64,000 bases of DNA from SIG714 sp964638675 (GTDB lineage Bacteria > Bacillota > Clostridia > Oscillospirales > CAG-272). The notes beneath the pieces are model-generated. The model made no database searches. It had not been told where the DNA came from and worked only from the letters and a program-made list of their open reading frames with translations. The position numbers were made by a program, and so were the translations under genes. Positions 25,352 to 35,463 of this stretch are shown in pieces. How positions within the stretch are numbered: the first letter of the stretch is position 1; each line of letters opens with the position of its first letter. The stretch covers positions 114,876 through 178,875 of the forward strand of contig CAZXAU010000003.1 of assembly GCA_964638675.1 (NCBI GenBank). Reading direction: 5' to 3'.

Positions 25352-26356
25352 TCAAAGCTCTTTTTCGTCAAGTCCCTTATATCCTTTGCCCCATACCTGA
25401 GTTGCCGATGTAACTATCATGAATGCATTCGGGTCTTCCTGAAGAACAATTTCTTTAGCCTTCGGAAGTGACTGCTTTCTGATCGCACACATTACGACCA
25501 TCTTTTCGTTTCCGGTATAAGCACCGGTTCCCTTCAGATATGTAACACCGCAGTGAATCTCCTCATTGATCCTGCTCGCAATTGACGGCTCTTTATCGGT
25601 GATTATATAGATCATCTTAGCTCCGTCCTGTCCGTAGAGCAACAGATCGGTCATTTGTGACTGTATAAAGAGTGCGATAATTCCGTAGACAAGGCTGTTG
25701 ATATTTTGGAAGATCAGACCGCCTGCACATACGACAAGTCCGTCAACGATAAGATAGAATGTTCCTGTCTTTATGTACTTATACTTAAGACGTAGTACCT
25801 TGACAATGATATCACTTCCGCCGACACAGGTACGTGCTCTGAATACGATTCCGAGTGCAAGACCCGAAAGCATTCCTCCGATTATGACGGCAGGAAGGGG
25901 TTCAATACCCGAAATAAGCGAAATGTAGCCGGCTGTTCTTTGAAAAAGCTCGGTGAACGCCGATGTAAGGAAGACGCACACAACAGTCAGAAGGCTGAAT
26001 CTCGTCCCCAATTTACATATCGCAAGTATGAGAAGCGGTATATTGATAAGGAATATCCAAAGACCGGCTCCTCCTTCGCCCGCAAGTGCAAAGCTCGGGA
26101 ACAGATGATTGAGTATGATAGCTACACCCGAAACGCCTCCGTTAGGTGTGTTCTGCGGAGCTAAGAACCATGCTATTGACAATGAGTACATAGCACATCC
26201 GACAACTATAAAAAGTGTACATTTAAGTCTGTCAAGCGTTCTCGCATGTTTTTCCGCTTTGGTCAGAACAACCTTTTCCTTCTTTTTTCTGACCTTTTTT
26301 TCTTTCCTTTTTTCTTTTTTTGATTTCTTTTCTTTCTTCACTTTGTTTTCAGTCAT
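25352..26356 (-). CDS. YitT-family membrane protein with C-terminal DUF2179 domain
   Basis: The 334-residue protein starts with an extremely basic tail (more than 20 Lys/Arg in the first 45 residues), then has six hydrophobic helices with the family pattern NTPNGGVSGVAIIL near residue 70 and RTCVGGSDIIVK near residue 180. It ends in a soluble DUF2179 domain (about residues 245-325). YitT proteins are integral membrane proteins of unsettled transport function. Start 26356 is preferred because aaggaa precedes it; an ATG five codons earlier lacks a site. It follows the large secreted protein gene by 29 bases, so it may be co-transcribed with it. Confidence 0.87.
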   Translation of the reverse strand: MTENKVKKEKKSKKEKRKEKKVRKKKEKVVLTKAEKHARTLDRLKCTLFIVVGCAMYSLSIAWFLAPQNTPNGGVSGVAIILNHLFPSFALAGEGGAGLWIFLINIPLLILAICKLGTRFSLLTVVCVFLTSAFTELFQRTAGYISLISGIEPLPAVIIGGMLSGLALGIVFRARTCVGGSDIIVKVLRLKYKYIKTGTFYLIVDGLVVCAGGLIFQNINSLVYGIIALFIQSQMTDLLLYGQDGAKMIYIITDKEPSIASRINEEIHCGVTYLKGTGAYTGNEKMVVMCAIRKQSLPKAKEIVLQEDPNAFMIVTSATQVWGKGYKGLDEKEL

Positions 26357-26385
26357 TTCAATTTCCTTCATTTCTTGTCAGGGCG

Positions 26386-29300
26386 TTATTGAGCAAAATA
26401 CGCTTTTGTTTCACGTGAAAATGCCATCATATATTTTACAAGTTCGGCAAGTCCGGGAGTTGTCGAATTCTGCTTGCTTGCCGCATAAGATTCGATGCTG
26501 TATGTCAGAACTCCGCTGACATTAATACGGTTGTCGGGGTCGTAGTAATTCTCGTATATCTCGGTTGTGATAGTCTGACCCATATCCTTTACTGCGATGC
26601 AGTCAAAGTCTGCCAAATAATAGCTTCCGTTTTGCTTCATATCTGCGAAATCACGCACATATATCTCCTCTGTTCCGTTGCAGTCGATATATTTCAGCAC
26701 AACCGAAAGGTTATTCTTGTCTTTAGTGTAGCGTGAAAGGTCTATCTGATAGTTAATGGTTACATTTTGCACGAACAAGAGCGTTGCGGAGGCAAATGTC
26801 GCACTTTCACTTCCGTTCTTCTCGTAATTCGTCACCGAGGTAAGCTCGATATTTCCTCCGTCAAACATACCCGAGGGGCGCATTGACGGTGTGATCGATG
26901 AATTTGCAAGATCATCTGTATTGTATCCGAAGTAAACCTGAGCCGCCGCACCGTAATCAAGCATAGCTATCAGCGATTTTCTGAACGCATTTGTTGTCGA
27001 AGTGCGTGCAATCATTCTTTCGGCGTATGTTCTGACACCGTATTCTATAGATGAAGAACAGTATCTTGTATCACCGTCGATTGCATAAACATTTGCGGTG
27101 ATCTCATCTCCGATCTCTTTGGCCACGATTCCATCGTAGCAGAATACCATATAATTTCCGTTAATTGTATAATCGGAAATGATAACACTCTGTTCACTAC
27201 CGTCTGCCGAATGCTTCACGAAAACCGCATAAACCTTTTCGTAGTCCTTGAGATCCTCGTAGATCGTTCTGAAATTGATTGCCATAGAGCTTTCAAACAC
27301 CACGGTTGCCGAATCAAATCTCACGGTATCGCTATCATATGAATCGGTCAGCTTTACTGTTTTATAAACCGCAGTAAATTCTGTATTACCCTTTACGGTA
27401 TAAGCATCACTGTATATAACACCGTTCTGATCTACCCAATGTGAAAAATCATATCTTTCTGTATAACCGATCGAACCTTTATCAGCAGAGGGAACAAATA
27501 TCAGGCTGTCTCCGTAGTAATAAGTCAGCTCTGACAGCAGAGCCCCGTCAACATCTCTGAATGTCACTTTGTATTCATTTCTGATCGGAGTATACACTGC
27601 CATATATTCAGCATCGGCTGTGCATTCATTGCTCACATCACCCGACCAGCCTTTGAATATATATACATAAGCTTCATCATAGATATGCGTCGGCATTTCG
27701 GGAATGTCAATTATATCGCCATAGTGATATTCTCTATCTGATATTATACTTCCGTCAGAATTTTTGAAGACAATATTGAATGTTACCTGAGATGCAAATA
27801 CAGGATAAAGCGTAAAACCACCCTTTTCCGGCAGAGCCGAATAGATGCTCTTACTGTTATCGGGCGAGTATCCTAAGAATACATCCCCTTCTCTGTACAG
27901 CTCTCCTAATACCACGTTGCCTTCAAACAGAACCGAAGAGAATCCTCCGTCATTCATTCCGACAACTTTTCCGCCGCCTACGCTGTCTTTGATCGTCAGG
28001 GATCTCGCTTTCAACGTGTTTGCTCCCAAAGTAAGTGTATGACCTGCCAGATCAACTGTCAGCTCAAATTCACTTATCGGATAATTCAGCGAAGCATCGG
28101 CAAGGAGAACAAGATTCATGCCACCGTCACGAATCGCCTCGGACATATAAACATAGTCCTTTTGACTTCCGGTGATCGATCTGACCGTATACTCTCCCGA
28201 GTTTCCTGCCATTATGTAAGTGTTTGAAACTGTCGGCGACATCACATATCCGCCTGTGCTGTCCTGATAATTGTAAAATGCCGATTTGATATATTTATAC
28301 TCACCGCCAAGAGCAGAAGCTTCAATATTGATCTTCTGCGAGCTTGAAGCGCTGTATACCGAATAATTTCCGGCAGAAATAAATGCTCCGCCCGATATAT
28401 TTACCTTGCCGTATTTCGACGAATCGGCATTCATTACGGGATAGTAATTTCCTCCCGCATCTGAGCGTATTATACCTCCGTATACGTTAAGTGTCGGAAC
28501 ATTCGATGATGATGCAGAATAATTATATACGGCATGCGACTTTTTGGAATATATCTCTCCGCCGTAAATATTCAGGGTTGAAAGATAATAGTTATATATT
28601 CCCCACGCAGATGTTGATGCTCCTTCGGATGCTATATAGCCGCCGTAAACATTCATAACACCGCTGTTATTGTATACCGCTCTCGAACCAGAAGTTGCTA
28701 CTATCTCTCCGCCGTATACATTAAGCTCTGGAACAGCACTCGATGCTTTTGTACACTGAATTGCATAGGTCTGAGATGAAATTGCACTTGTGCTTATTCT
28801 TCCGCCGCAGATATCAACACGACCGCCGTTATTATAAACACTTCCGCCGTTTTCACTCGAGATCTCACCGCCGTTAAGTATAAGCGTCGACTTCAGGTAA
28901 TTGCAGAATGTCTTTCCGCTTCCGAATGATATGATGCTTCCGCCGTCAAGAACATACTTTGCATTATTATAATTGTAAACACCGTAAGAGCTTGCCGAAC
29001 TGCCGGTGAATTCAACGCATCCGCCGAGCTGTCTGAATTCAGCTTTTGTGCCGTAATTATAAACCGCATATCCGCATGGTGAAACGATCTTTCCACCGAG
29101 ATAACTGACATTTCCGCGGTTATAGATCGTTCTGGTATTCGTGCTGTCAACACTGTTCTCAAGTGTCACGCCGTCAATTATAAGTGATGCATCAATAGAA
29201 TTGCTCAAAGCATAATATGCCGATGAGCTTGATGCTCCCTTTCCTGTCTGGACTATCTTTCCGCCGCCCCTGCTGTCTGTCAGAGTCAGGTTGCCATCAT

Positions 29301-31680
29301 TCTGTATTACGCTGTCCCGGTCAAATGAAAGGGTACAGCCATTCATATCAATAGTCAGTGAAAGTCCTTCAGGAATGATTACAGATTCGACAAAATCCGA
29401 TTGAAGCCTGAGAACATCGCCGTTTTTCGCATTCTCAATTGCGGCAGACAAAGTCGGATGAATAACTCCGGTCGTATTATTGCGTACACCGTACTCAAAA
29501 TACACACCGTATACATCTATATCACCGTCAACTGTATGAGCGAGTGCCTGCCACTCGAAATAATGTTCGCTGACAGCCATTTCATCCCTGAGATAAGAGA
29601 GATCTGTAGAATCACCGTATTTCTGAGTTCTTATGGCTATAAGATATCCATTATCTGTCTTTTGTAAGTATTTTCCGTTGTATACACTGTAATTAAGATC
29701 GTCAAGATAATATCTTATTTCGTATTCCATGACTTCCCACACGGCATACAGTCTTGTAATGCCCTGCGGAAGGTCATCTCCCTGCTGAAGATCGGCACTT
29801 CCGTCTTCGGTAAGCGAATATCCGACAAAGCTGTAGTGTTGCTTTTCATTGCCGATAGTCGGAATCTTTCCATCTATGACTGCATAATTTGCCGATTTGC
29901 CGTCGAGCATTATTTCAACGGCTCTGTCGCACTCGCAAAGCATATAAAATGAATCTTTGTTCTGTATACTTTCGATTATTTCTCCGGTATATGCATTATA
30001 CCAATATTTGCCCGATGACGGCGACAGAATCTCGTTTGTGTCCGAAGTTTTCTCGCTTCCGTCTGCATACAGATAAACTATTCCGCGTGAGTGAACACTG
30101 CCTTTAAGTGAAAGCCATGAGCTTCCCGTCATTATCTTGGGAAGGTCGTTTTTTTCGGTACCGTAATATGTATAATTAAAGCTGTTTATCAAAGCTTCGT
30201 CGTTTACATTCGCTGAATAGTAGTTTTTTCCGGCTTCAAGTTCAAAAAGCTTACCGTCTGTTCCGAGTGCCTGTGCCTTCAGTTTATATGTTGTCTTATT
30301 GTAATATTCGTAATCCTTGAAGTTGACATTGAAACGTGCCGCCATTCCCATTTGTATTGTCCCGGAAAGCTTTGATCGTTCCTTCAGAACAATTACACCG
30401 CCGTCAACCTTGTTGACCGTTCCGGCAAACAAGCCGCCGTTTTCCACTATGAGAGTTCCGTACAATTCAAGCTCTCCGACACTGCTGCATGAATTTGCTT
30501 CAAGCCGATCACTGTAGGGATAGTGATCGAAATAATCCGCCGTGTCGTGAAGTCCCTGAGAAATGAGCAGCTGACCGCTATCCGAAATGATTCCGGTAGC
30601 ATCCTTTCCGATCGTTATTTTCGCACCCGGAAGTAACGATATCGGATGTTCAACAGTAAAAGTGCCGGATACAACGTCAAGTTCTATTCCGTGACAGATA
30701 GGAAAGAGAAAATTTTCGGTTGAGACCATTTTATAAAGGATCTCAATTTGAAGATAACCCAAACGTGTATCTCCGTTTATTGTGAATTTAGTCTTTCCAA
30801 AACGCAGTGACGAATCAGGAGATTCACTGTACGATATCGATATTACCGAATCACTCGAGTCTGGAATAAGTAATGCGTTTGAAGGTCCGATCAATTTTGA
30901 TGTACAGACATTAGTCATATCTCCCGAATACAATGCGAACATCCCGTAAAGATTCGAGCCGTAATTTATATCTGTCCTGCACCTTATATTAGGCATGGAA
31001 TACTCAGTCACAGGACATTGAGATGCAACATTACTCATTCCGTAAAAATACGAGCCCGTCTTGAAGCCGCAGATAACAAAAGGGGTGTATACATTTCCCG
31101 AATTTCTGCAATCGACTCTTCCGTTGCCTTCAAGATATCCGTATGTATACAGTGCTCCTCCGATTACAGACATATCTCCGTCTACAATCGCCTTTGAATA
31201 TACGGTGCTTGTATTTCCCTTTCCGATATCATCACCGTAGTAGGATGGATATGAAGTCAGTATACCGCCGATATAAAAATTTCCGTATATATTGACAGAT
31301 GCACCTTTTTCAACCGTAAATGTGTATTTCGGATCGCCTGAAAATGTACTCGATGTATAGTGCCTGTCGTTTAAATCCAGCGAACAATAATAATCCTTGG
31401 CATCATTTCCCCCGTAGTTTCCCTTCTCATCACAGGCAAGGATCAGCTTAACGCCGGTCGGAACCGAAATGACGCTTCCTGACGGAACAGTGATATCAGC
31501 CGTCATTATTATCCGTGTTCCGGCTGCTGCATTGTCAAGTGCATTTTTCAGCTTTGCATAGCTGTCAACCTTTACGGTCACAACAGCACTTGATGTCATT
31601 GTGCTCATCAAAATAACAGTCATTATCGATAGTAGTGCCACGAGCATGGCGATTATTTTTATTGTTCCTAATTTTTTCAT
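26386..31680 (-). CDS. Large secreted protein with right-handed beta-helix and InlB-like repeats (1764 residues)
   Basis: A Sec signal peptide (about residues 1-32) is followed by a very large extracellular protein. Residues about 760-1110 contain many short repeats of the type LNVYGGEI/NVYGGYIASEG spaced 20-30 residues, diagnostic of a parallel beta-helix. InlB B-repeat-like modules (FKGWSGDVSNECTADAEYMA) follow near 1300-1450. The C-terminal 320 residues are two tandem copies of a roughly 150-residue domain, each ending in an AMLDYGAAAQVYFG-like or VKYMMAFSRETKAYFAQ helix. No LPXTG, dockerin or wall-binding repeats were seen, so attachment is unclear. The gene lies 47 bases after a Cys-rich cytoplasmic protein gene. 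Adhesion or polysaccharide binding is a guess from the folds. Confidence 0.82.
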   Translation of the reverse strand: MKKLGTIKIIAMLVALLSIMTVILMSTMTSSAVVTVKVDSYAKLKNALDNAAAGTRIIMTADITVPSGSVISVPTGVKLILACDEKGNYGGNDAKDYYCSLDLNDRHYTSSTFSGDPKYTFTVEKGASVNIYGNFYIGGILTSYPSYYGDDIGKGNTSTVYSKAIVDGDMSVIGGALYTYGYLEGNGRVDCRNSGNVYTPFVICGFKTGSYFYGMSNVASQCPVTEYSMPNIRCRTDINYGSNLYGMFALYSGDMTNVCTSKLIGPSNALLIPDSSDSVISISYSESPDSSLRFGKTKFTINGDTRLGYLQIEILYKMVSTENFLFPICHGIELDVVSGTFTVEHPISLLPGAKITIGKDATGIISDSGQLLISQGLHDTADYFDHYPYSDRLEANSCSSVGELELYGTLIVENGGLFAGTVNKVDGGVIVLKERSKLSGTIQMGMAARFNVNFKDYEYYNKTTYKLKAQALGTDGKLFELEAGKNYYSANVNDEALINSFNYTYYGTEKNDLPKIMTGSSWLSLKGSVHSRGIVYLYADGSEKTSDTNEILSPSSGKYWYNAYTGEIIESIQNKDSFYMLCECDRAVEIMLDGKSANYAVIDGKIPTIGNEKQHYSFVGYSLTEDGSADLQQGDDLPQGITRLYAVWEVMEYEIRYYLDDLNYSVYNGKYLQKTDNGYLIAIRTQKYGDSTDLSYLRDEMAVSEHYFEWQALAHTVDGDIDVYGVYFEYGVRNNTTGVIHPTLSAAIENAKNGDVLRLQSDFVESVIIPEGLSLTIDMNGCTLSFDRDSVIQNDGNLTLTDSRGGGKIVQTGKGASSSSAYYALSNSIDASLIIDGVTLENSVDSTNTRTIYNRGNVSYLGGKIVSPCGYAVYNYGTKAEFRQLGGCVEFTGSSASSYGVYNYNNAKYVLDGGSIISFGSGKTFCNYLKSTLILNGGEISSENGGSVYNNGGRVDICGGRISTSAISSQTYAIQCTKASSAVPELNVYGGEIVATSGSRAVYNNSGVMNVYGGYIASEGASTSAWGIYNYYLSTLNIYGGEIYSKKSHAVYNYSASSSNVPTLNVYGGIIRSDAGGNYYPVMNADSSKYGKVNISGGAFISAGNYSVYSASSSQKINIEASALGGEYKYIKSAFYNYQDSTGGYVMSPTVSNTYIMAGNSGEYTVRSITGSQKDYVYMSEAIRDGGMNLVLLADASLNYPISEFELTVDLAGHTLTLGANTLKARSLTIKDSVGGGKVVGMNDGGFSSVLFEGNVVLGELYREGDVFLGYSPDNSKSIYSALPEKGGFTLYPVFASQVTFNIVFKNSDGSIISDREYHYGDIIDIPEMPTHIYDEAYVYIFKGWSGDVSNECTADAEYMAVYTPIRNEYKVTFRDVDGALLSELTYYYGDSLIFVPSADKGSIGYTERYDFSHWVDQNGVIYSDAYTVKGNTEFTAVYKTVKLTDSYDSDTVRFDSATVVFESSMAINFRTIYEDLKDYEKVYAVFVKHSADGSEQSVIISDYTINGNYMVFCYDGIVAKEIGDEITANVYAIDGDTRYCSSSIEYGVRTYAERMIARTSTTNAFRKSLIAMLDYGAAAQVYFGYNTDDLANSSITPSMRPSGMFDGGNIELTSVTNYEKNGSESATFASATLLFVQNVTINYQIDLSRYTKDKNNLSVVLKYIDCNGTEEIYVRDFADMKQNGSYYLADFDCIAVKDMGQTITTEIYENYYDPDNRINVSGVLTYSIESYAASKQNSTTPGLAELVKYMMAFSRETKAYFAQ

Positions 31681-31727
31681 AACAATTCTCCCGTCGATAG
31701 TTTATCTAATTATTTCAGCTTAATTTT

Positions 31728-32456
31728 TTACTTTTTGCCGTTGATGCTTTTTTCGTCAAATTCATCATCACCGGAAAGAAAAAATATTGCCCTCTCGGGA
31801 GCATCCTTTGCATTCCCCCACGGCTGCTCGCTGTATCTGTAATCGAATTTTTTACAGAACCATGAAATATCTTCCGATATCTGTTCAAAATATCCGAGCG
31901 TCACGCCCTTGACCGTTTTATAAAATTCCGGGTATTCCTTTTTGTTTAGACGCCTTTGCCCCTCGATTATAAACAGTCTGTAATGAGGAAGGCAGAAGAG
32001 CGGTTGATTCGCAGTCTTCTGACGGAATTCCTTTTCCTCTCTCCATAAAAGTACCGCCGTTTCAAGCATCTTTTCAAAATTAAATTCTATCTTCTCGCAC
32101 ACATAACAGCTTTTTTCAAGCTCTTCAATGCGTTTGCATGAACTGCTTCCCGGCGTTTTCAGAAAATCTCCGCCGCTTATATCCGAATTTATCTCATCAA
32201 GATGGCTTTCAAGCACAAGTGCAAGGCTGAGACGGTTTCCCTTTTTCAGCATGTCTGCAAAGTGTTTTCTGCAAAATCCGACCTTATTGGTTCTTATACG
32301 TATATCCGGCTCCATCATTGCCGCACCCAGGATCCCGTCGATCTCGTTTTCTTGGAGCTTTTTATATAAACGGCAGAATGGACACTGCTTTTTCTCATCG
32401 GTCAGACAACCGTCAAACGCCTCGTTTACAGGAATCGTGTAAATCGATTCTTTCAT
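31728..32456 (-). CDS. Cys/His-rich cytoplasmic protein (DUF6062-like)
   Basis: The 242-residue protein has no signal or membrane helix and carries repeated metal-binding-like pairs: CPFC near residue 25, FCRKHF near residue 62, CYVC near residue 117 and FCLPHY near residue 153. This pattern resembles a Clostridial family annotated DUF6062, whose function is unknown; I am fairly but not fully sure of the match. It is the first gene of a minus-strand group with the 1764-residue secreted protein and a YitT protein, and is divergent from the oxoguanine glycosylase gene. Confidence 0.75.
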   Translation of the reverse strand: MKESIYTIPVNEAFDGCLTDEKKQCPFCRLYKKLQENEIDGILGAAMMEPDIRIRTNKVGFCRKHFADMLKKGNRLSLALVLESHLDEINSDISGGDFLKTPGSSSCKRIEELEKSCYVCEKIEFNFEKMLETAVLLWREEKEFRQKTANQPLFCLPHYRLFIIEGQRRLNKKEYPEFYKTVKGVTLGYFEQISEDISWFCKKFDYRYSEQPWGNAKDAPERAIFFLSGDDEFDEKSINGKK

Positions 32457-32548
32457 AATTCAACCAAACCTTTCAAAATATCGCTATATCGCCGTCAGCG
32501 AAAAAGCTCTCAAAAATTATATTTTTTTATCCGAATTTATTTGCACTC

Positions 32549-32577
32549 TTGAAATTTTATTTCAGATGTTGTATAAT
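32549..32577 (+). promoter_or_regulatory. Sigma-A promoter of the oxoguanine glycosylase gene
   Basis: TTGAAA (32549-32554) and TATAAT (32572-32577) are 17 bases apart and lie about 40 bases before the TTG start codon. Confidence 0.65.
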
Positions 32578-32616
32578 TATCACAGATGATAAAATAAAAG
32601 GAGTGTAAAAGTAACC

Positions 32617-33507
32617 TTGAATAAGTCAAATGTATATAAAACCGAATTCAACGAAGAAGGATGTATAATAAGCGATCTCAACAATTTCAAGCCAGAACTT
32701 ATCTTTGACTGCGGTCAATGCTTCCGCTTTGACAGCATAGATGACAGATCGTTTTCGGGGATTGCAGAGGGCAGGATCATCACTATTTCTTCAATCTCGG
32801 ACGGTAAATATCTGTTGCACGGAGTAACACAAGAGGATTTCCCGGGCGTTGCCGATTTTCTCGCACTTGACGATGATTACACCGAAATGCGTCAGGATAT
32901 CATTTCATCGATGATTGAAAACGGTCTTCCCACAGAAACCATGGAAAGAGCAATGGAGGTCGGAGAGGGCATACGCATCCTCCGTCAGGATAAATGGGAA
33001 GCTCTCTGTTCGTTTATTATCTCTCAGAACAACAACATTCCGAGAATAAAAAAGATTATAAACACCTTATGTACAAGATACGGCGAAAAGATATACGATA
33101 ACAAAAACGAAAAGATAGAATTCTCTTTCCCGAGTGCCGAAGCTCTCTTCCGTGCGGGAGAAGAGGAGATCTTTGATTGCCGAACGGGATTCCGTGCAAA
33201 ATACATATTTGATGCCGCAAGACGTGTCGCAAGCGGAGAGACCGATTTGAACGAAATATCCATGATGAGTGATTCCGAAGCAGACGGTGAACTGCAAAAG
33301 ATAAAAGGCGTAGGTCCGAAGGTCTCGGCGTGCACGCTTTTGTTCGGATTCGGAAGATATTCGGCATTTCCTGTCGATGTGTGGGTAAAACGTGTAATGG
33401 CAAAATACTACCCTGAGGGAACGTCGCCAGATTCATTCGGCAAATATTCGGGACTTGCACAGCAGTATCTTTTCTATTACGAGAGATATCTCTCGGGCGA
33501 GGGATGA
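32617..33507 (+). CDS. ogg: 8-oxoguanine DNA glycosylase (OGG1 type)
   Basis: The 296-residue bifunctional DNA-repair glycosylase removes 8-oxoguanine. It has an OGG N-terminal domain (FDCGQCFRF near residue 30) and a helix-hairpin-helix core. The catalytic Lys lies in GVGPKVSACTLL near residues 230-240 and the essential Asp in AFPVDVWVKRV near residue 250. The start is TTG at 32617, with aaggagtg upstream. A consensus promoter precedes it. The gene is followed by a radical SAM gene after 103 bases, possibly co-transcribed. Confidence 0.92.
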   Translation: MNKSNVYKTEFNEEGCIISDLNNFKPELIFDCGQCFRFDSIDDRSFSGIAEGRIITISSISDGKYLLHGVTQEDFPGVADFLALDDDYTEMRQDIISSMIENGLPTETMERAMEVGEGIRILRQDKWEALCSFIISQNNNIPRIKKIINTLCTRYGEKIYDNKNEKIEFSFPSAEALFRAGEEEIFDCRTGFRAKYIFDAARRVASGETDLNEISMMSDSEADGELQKIKGVGPKVSACTLLFGFGRYSAFPVDVWVKRVMAKYYPEGTSPDSFGKYSGLAQQYLFYYERYLSGEG

Positions 33508-33610
33508 TCATAAGACACCGTCTTTCGACATTATAAATTATTTTACAGAAAAAGTCAATAGGTAACAATTATTTTTACACAGTACCGAACCATCCAAAAG
33601 AAGTATATAG

Positions 33611-34582
33611 ATGAAAAACAATGTAAAAAACCCTTTTCCCTATTCTGACAATAATAAACGATACCATTCCTTCGATTATTATCTCAGACATAAATACGGA
33701 ATAAAGTGTGCCAAAATAACTCTTGACGCAGGATTCACCTGCCCAAACAGGGACGGAAGTAAGGGTTTCGGAGGATGCACATTCTGTTCCGCAAGAGGCT
33801 CGGGCGATTTTTGCTCGGACAGTTCGCTTGCACTTCGTGAACAGTTCGATTCACAGAAAAAAATATACCGAAAAAAGTGGGGAGAAGTCAAATATATTCC
33901 CTATTTTCAGGCACACACAAATACATACGGAAGCCTTGACAAGATCTCGGATATGCTCGAGACTGCACTCGGTTTTGAAGACACGGTGGGAATAGCCCTT
34001 GCCACAAGAGCCGACTGCATATCGGACAATATTGCGCAGTTGCTCGGAGAATACGGCAAAAAAATCGATCTGACCGTCGAACTCGGCCTGCAAAGCATAC
34101 ACGATATTACGGCAGAGCGTATCAACCGCTGTCACAGCTATGACGAGTTTGTCAAAGGCTATAACAAGCTAAAAGAGATCGGCAATATCGATGTATGCAT
34201 CCATATCATCAACGGTCTTCCCGGCGAGGACAGATCAATGATGATGCAGACCGCTGAAGCAATTGCCGCACTGCATCCGAAATTTCTTAAAATTCATCTT
34301 CTGCATATCATAGAAAACACAAAAATGGCAGAGCAGTTCAGACGGGGAGATTTTGAAATGATATCGCTTGAGGATTATGTCGACATTACAGTATCCCAGC
34401 TCGAAATTCTCCCGAGCGATATCGTAATTGAGCGTCTGACAGGCGACGGTATGCCGGATGACCTGATAGCACCGCTTTGGAGCCGCAAAAAATTCTGCGT
34501 AATGAATGAGATCGATAAGGAATTTGTAAAACGGGAAAGCTGGCAGGGTAAGAAGTTAAAAGCCGGTGGTGGTCTCTGCTGA
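33611..34582 (+). CDS. Radical SAM protein of the TIGR01212/YhcC family
   Basis: The 323-residue protein has the N-terminal pattern KYGIKCAKITLDAGFTCPNRD and the iron-sulphur Cys set of this family: CPNRDGSKGFGGCTFC near residues 44-59, with a preceding Cys in the KCAK motif. It also has YFQAHTNTY near residue 97 and GLQS near residue 160. It binds a 4Fe-4S cluster and S-adenosylmethionine; the biological substrate of the YhcC group is not established. The length is typical. It is followed by a strong hairpin. Confidence 0.9.
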   Translation: MKNNVKNPFPYSDNNKRYHSFDYYLRHKYGIKCAKITLDAGFTCPNRDGSKGFGGCTFCSARGSGDFCSDSSLALREQFDSQKKIYRKKWGEVKYIPYFQAHTNTYGSLDKISDMLETALGFEDTVGIALATRADCISDNIAQLLGEYGKKIDLTVELGLQSIHDITAERINRCHSYDEFVKGYNKLKEIGNIDVCIHIINGLPGEDRSMMMQTAEAIAALHPKFLKIHLLHIIENTKMAEQFRRGDFEMISLEDYVDITVSQLEILPSDIVIERLTGDGMPDDLIAPLWSRKKFCVMNEIDKEFVKRESWQGKKLKAGGGLC

Positions 34583-34656
34583 AATAATATTTCACTATAT
34601 ACAGTGCCTTGAATCCTTAAATATCTTATGATATTATCAATTTTTCTTATTAACCT

Positions 34657-34690
34657 GCTCGGGGAACTTTCATAAGAAAGTTCCCCGAGC
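34657..34690. terminator. Strong hairpin between convergent genes
   Basis: A perfect 15-bp stem (gctcggggaactttc ... gaaagttccccgagc) with an ATAA loop lies between the convergent radical SAM and HD-domain genes. T tracts are weak on both sides, so it may also act as a transcript-stabilising hairpin. Confidence 0.6.
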
Positions 34691-34714
34691 AATTATTAAT
34701 GAAAGGCGGTCTTC

Positions 34715-35320
34715 TCAATCTCTTTCAATTAAGTTGGATGCAATATGGTCTGCCGCCTGAATAAGAGGACAAAGTGGTGACTGATCCTGAGCCTTGCTCA
34801 CGCTGAATTCCCCACCGACGACCGATTTATCATATCCGGACATGTGCCATCTTACAGCGAGAAGCTCATCTACCGTAAGCCGCATAAACCATTGAAGGAT
34901 TATACAGCTTTTTTCGCCGTGACCGAGGGGAAGCCTCTCATCGATCTCCCACACTTCTTTTTTTTCCCAGACACCCGAATCGTTTTTAACATTACGGTAA
35001 CCGATCTTATAATAATGAACCTTGCAAAGATCGTGGAAGAGTGCGGCGATCGCTATGCTTTCATCGCTGACTCCATCATCCTCACGAAGAAAATTATCTT
35101 TAAGTATGTGTGCAGCATCGTAAACATTAAGACTGTGCTCACAGAGTCCGCCTGCATAATTACCGTGAAATTTGGTGCTTGCAGGAGCCGTAAAGAAATC
35201 ACTCTTTTCAAGCCATGCTATCAGATCCTCAAGCCCCTCTCTGTGTATTTCTTCTCTGCATATTTTCAAAAAAACTTCCTTGTTATCCGATATATCGGGA
35301 AGCTGTCTGTATTCGTCCAT
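34715..35320 (-). CDS. HD-domain protein (putative phosphohydrolase)
   Basis: The 201-residue protein has the HD-domain metal set: HGNYAGGLCEHSLNVYDAA near residues 52-70, ALFHDLCKVHYYK near residues 92-104, and a later conserved Asp in IQAADHIASNL near the end. Members hydrolyse phosphate esters, often nucleotides; the substrate here is unknown. It lies downstream of HIT and CPBP genes on the same strand but separated by 143 bases, so it may have its own promoter. Confidence 0.82.
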   Translation of the reverse strand: MDEYRQLPDISDNKEVFLKICREEIHREGLEDLIAWLEKSDFFTAPASTKFHGNYAGGLCEHSLNVYDAAHILKDNFLREDDGVSDESIAIAALFHDLCKVHYYKIGYRNVKNDSGVWEKKEVWEIDERLPLGHGEKSCIILQWFMRLTVDELLAVRWHMSGYDKSVVGGEFSVSKAQDQSPLCPLIQAADHIASNLIERD

Positions 35321-35463
35321 TTTTTCATTCCTCTCTTAATAAAATCTTGGCAAATGTCGTTAAATATCATATTATTGCAACCGACAGATCCGAATCTTCG
35401 CACCAATGCAAAAGACGACTGTCAGCACCGGAAATAAACCTGAAGTAAAGTAGAAGAAACCGT

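Noticed and set aside
26386..31680. Sortase (LPXTG) or dockerin anchor on the large secreted protein
   Set aside because: The C-terminus ends in a helical module without LPXTG, hydrophobic tail or dockerin calcium loops.
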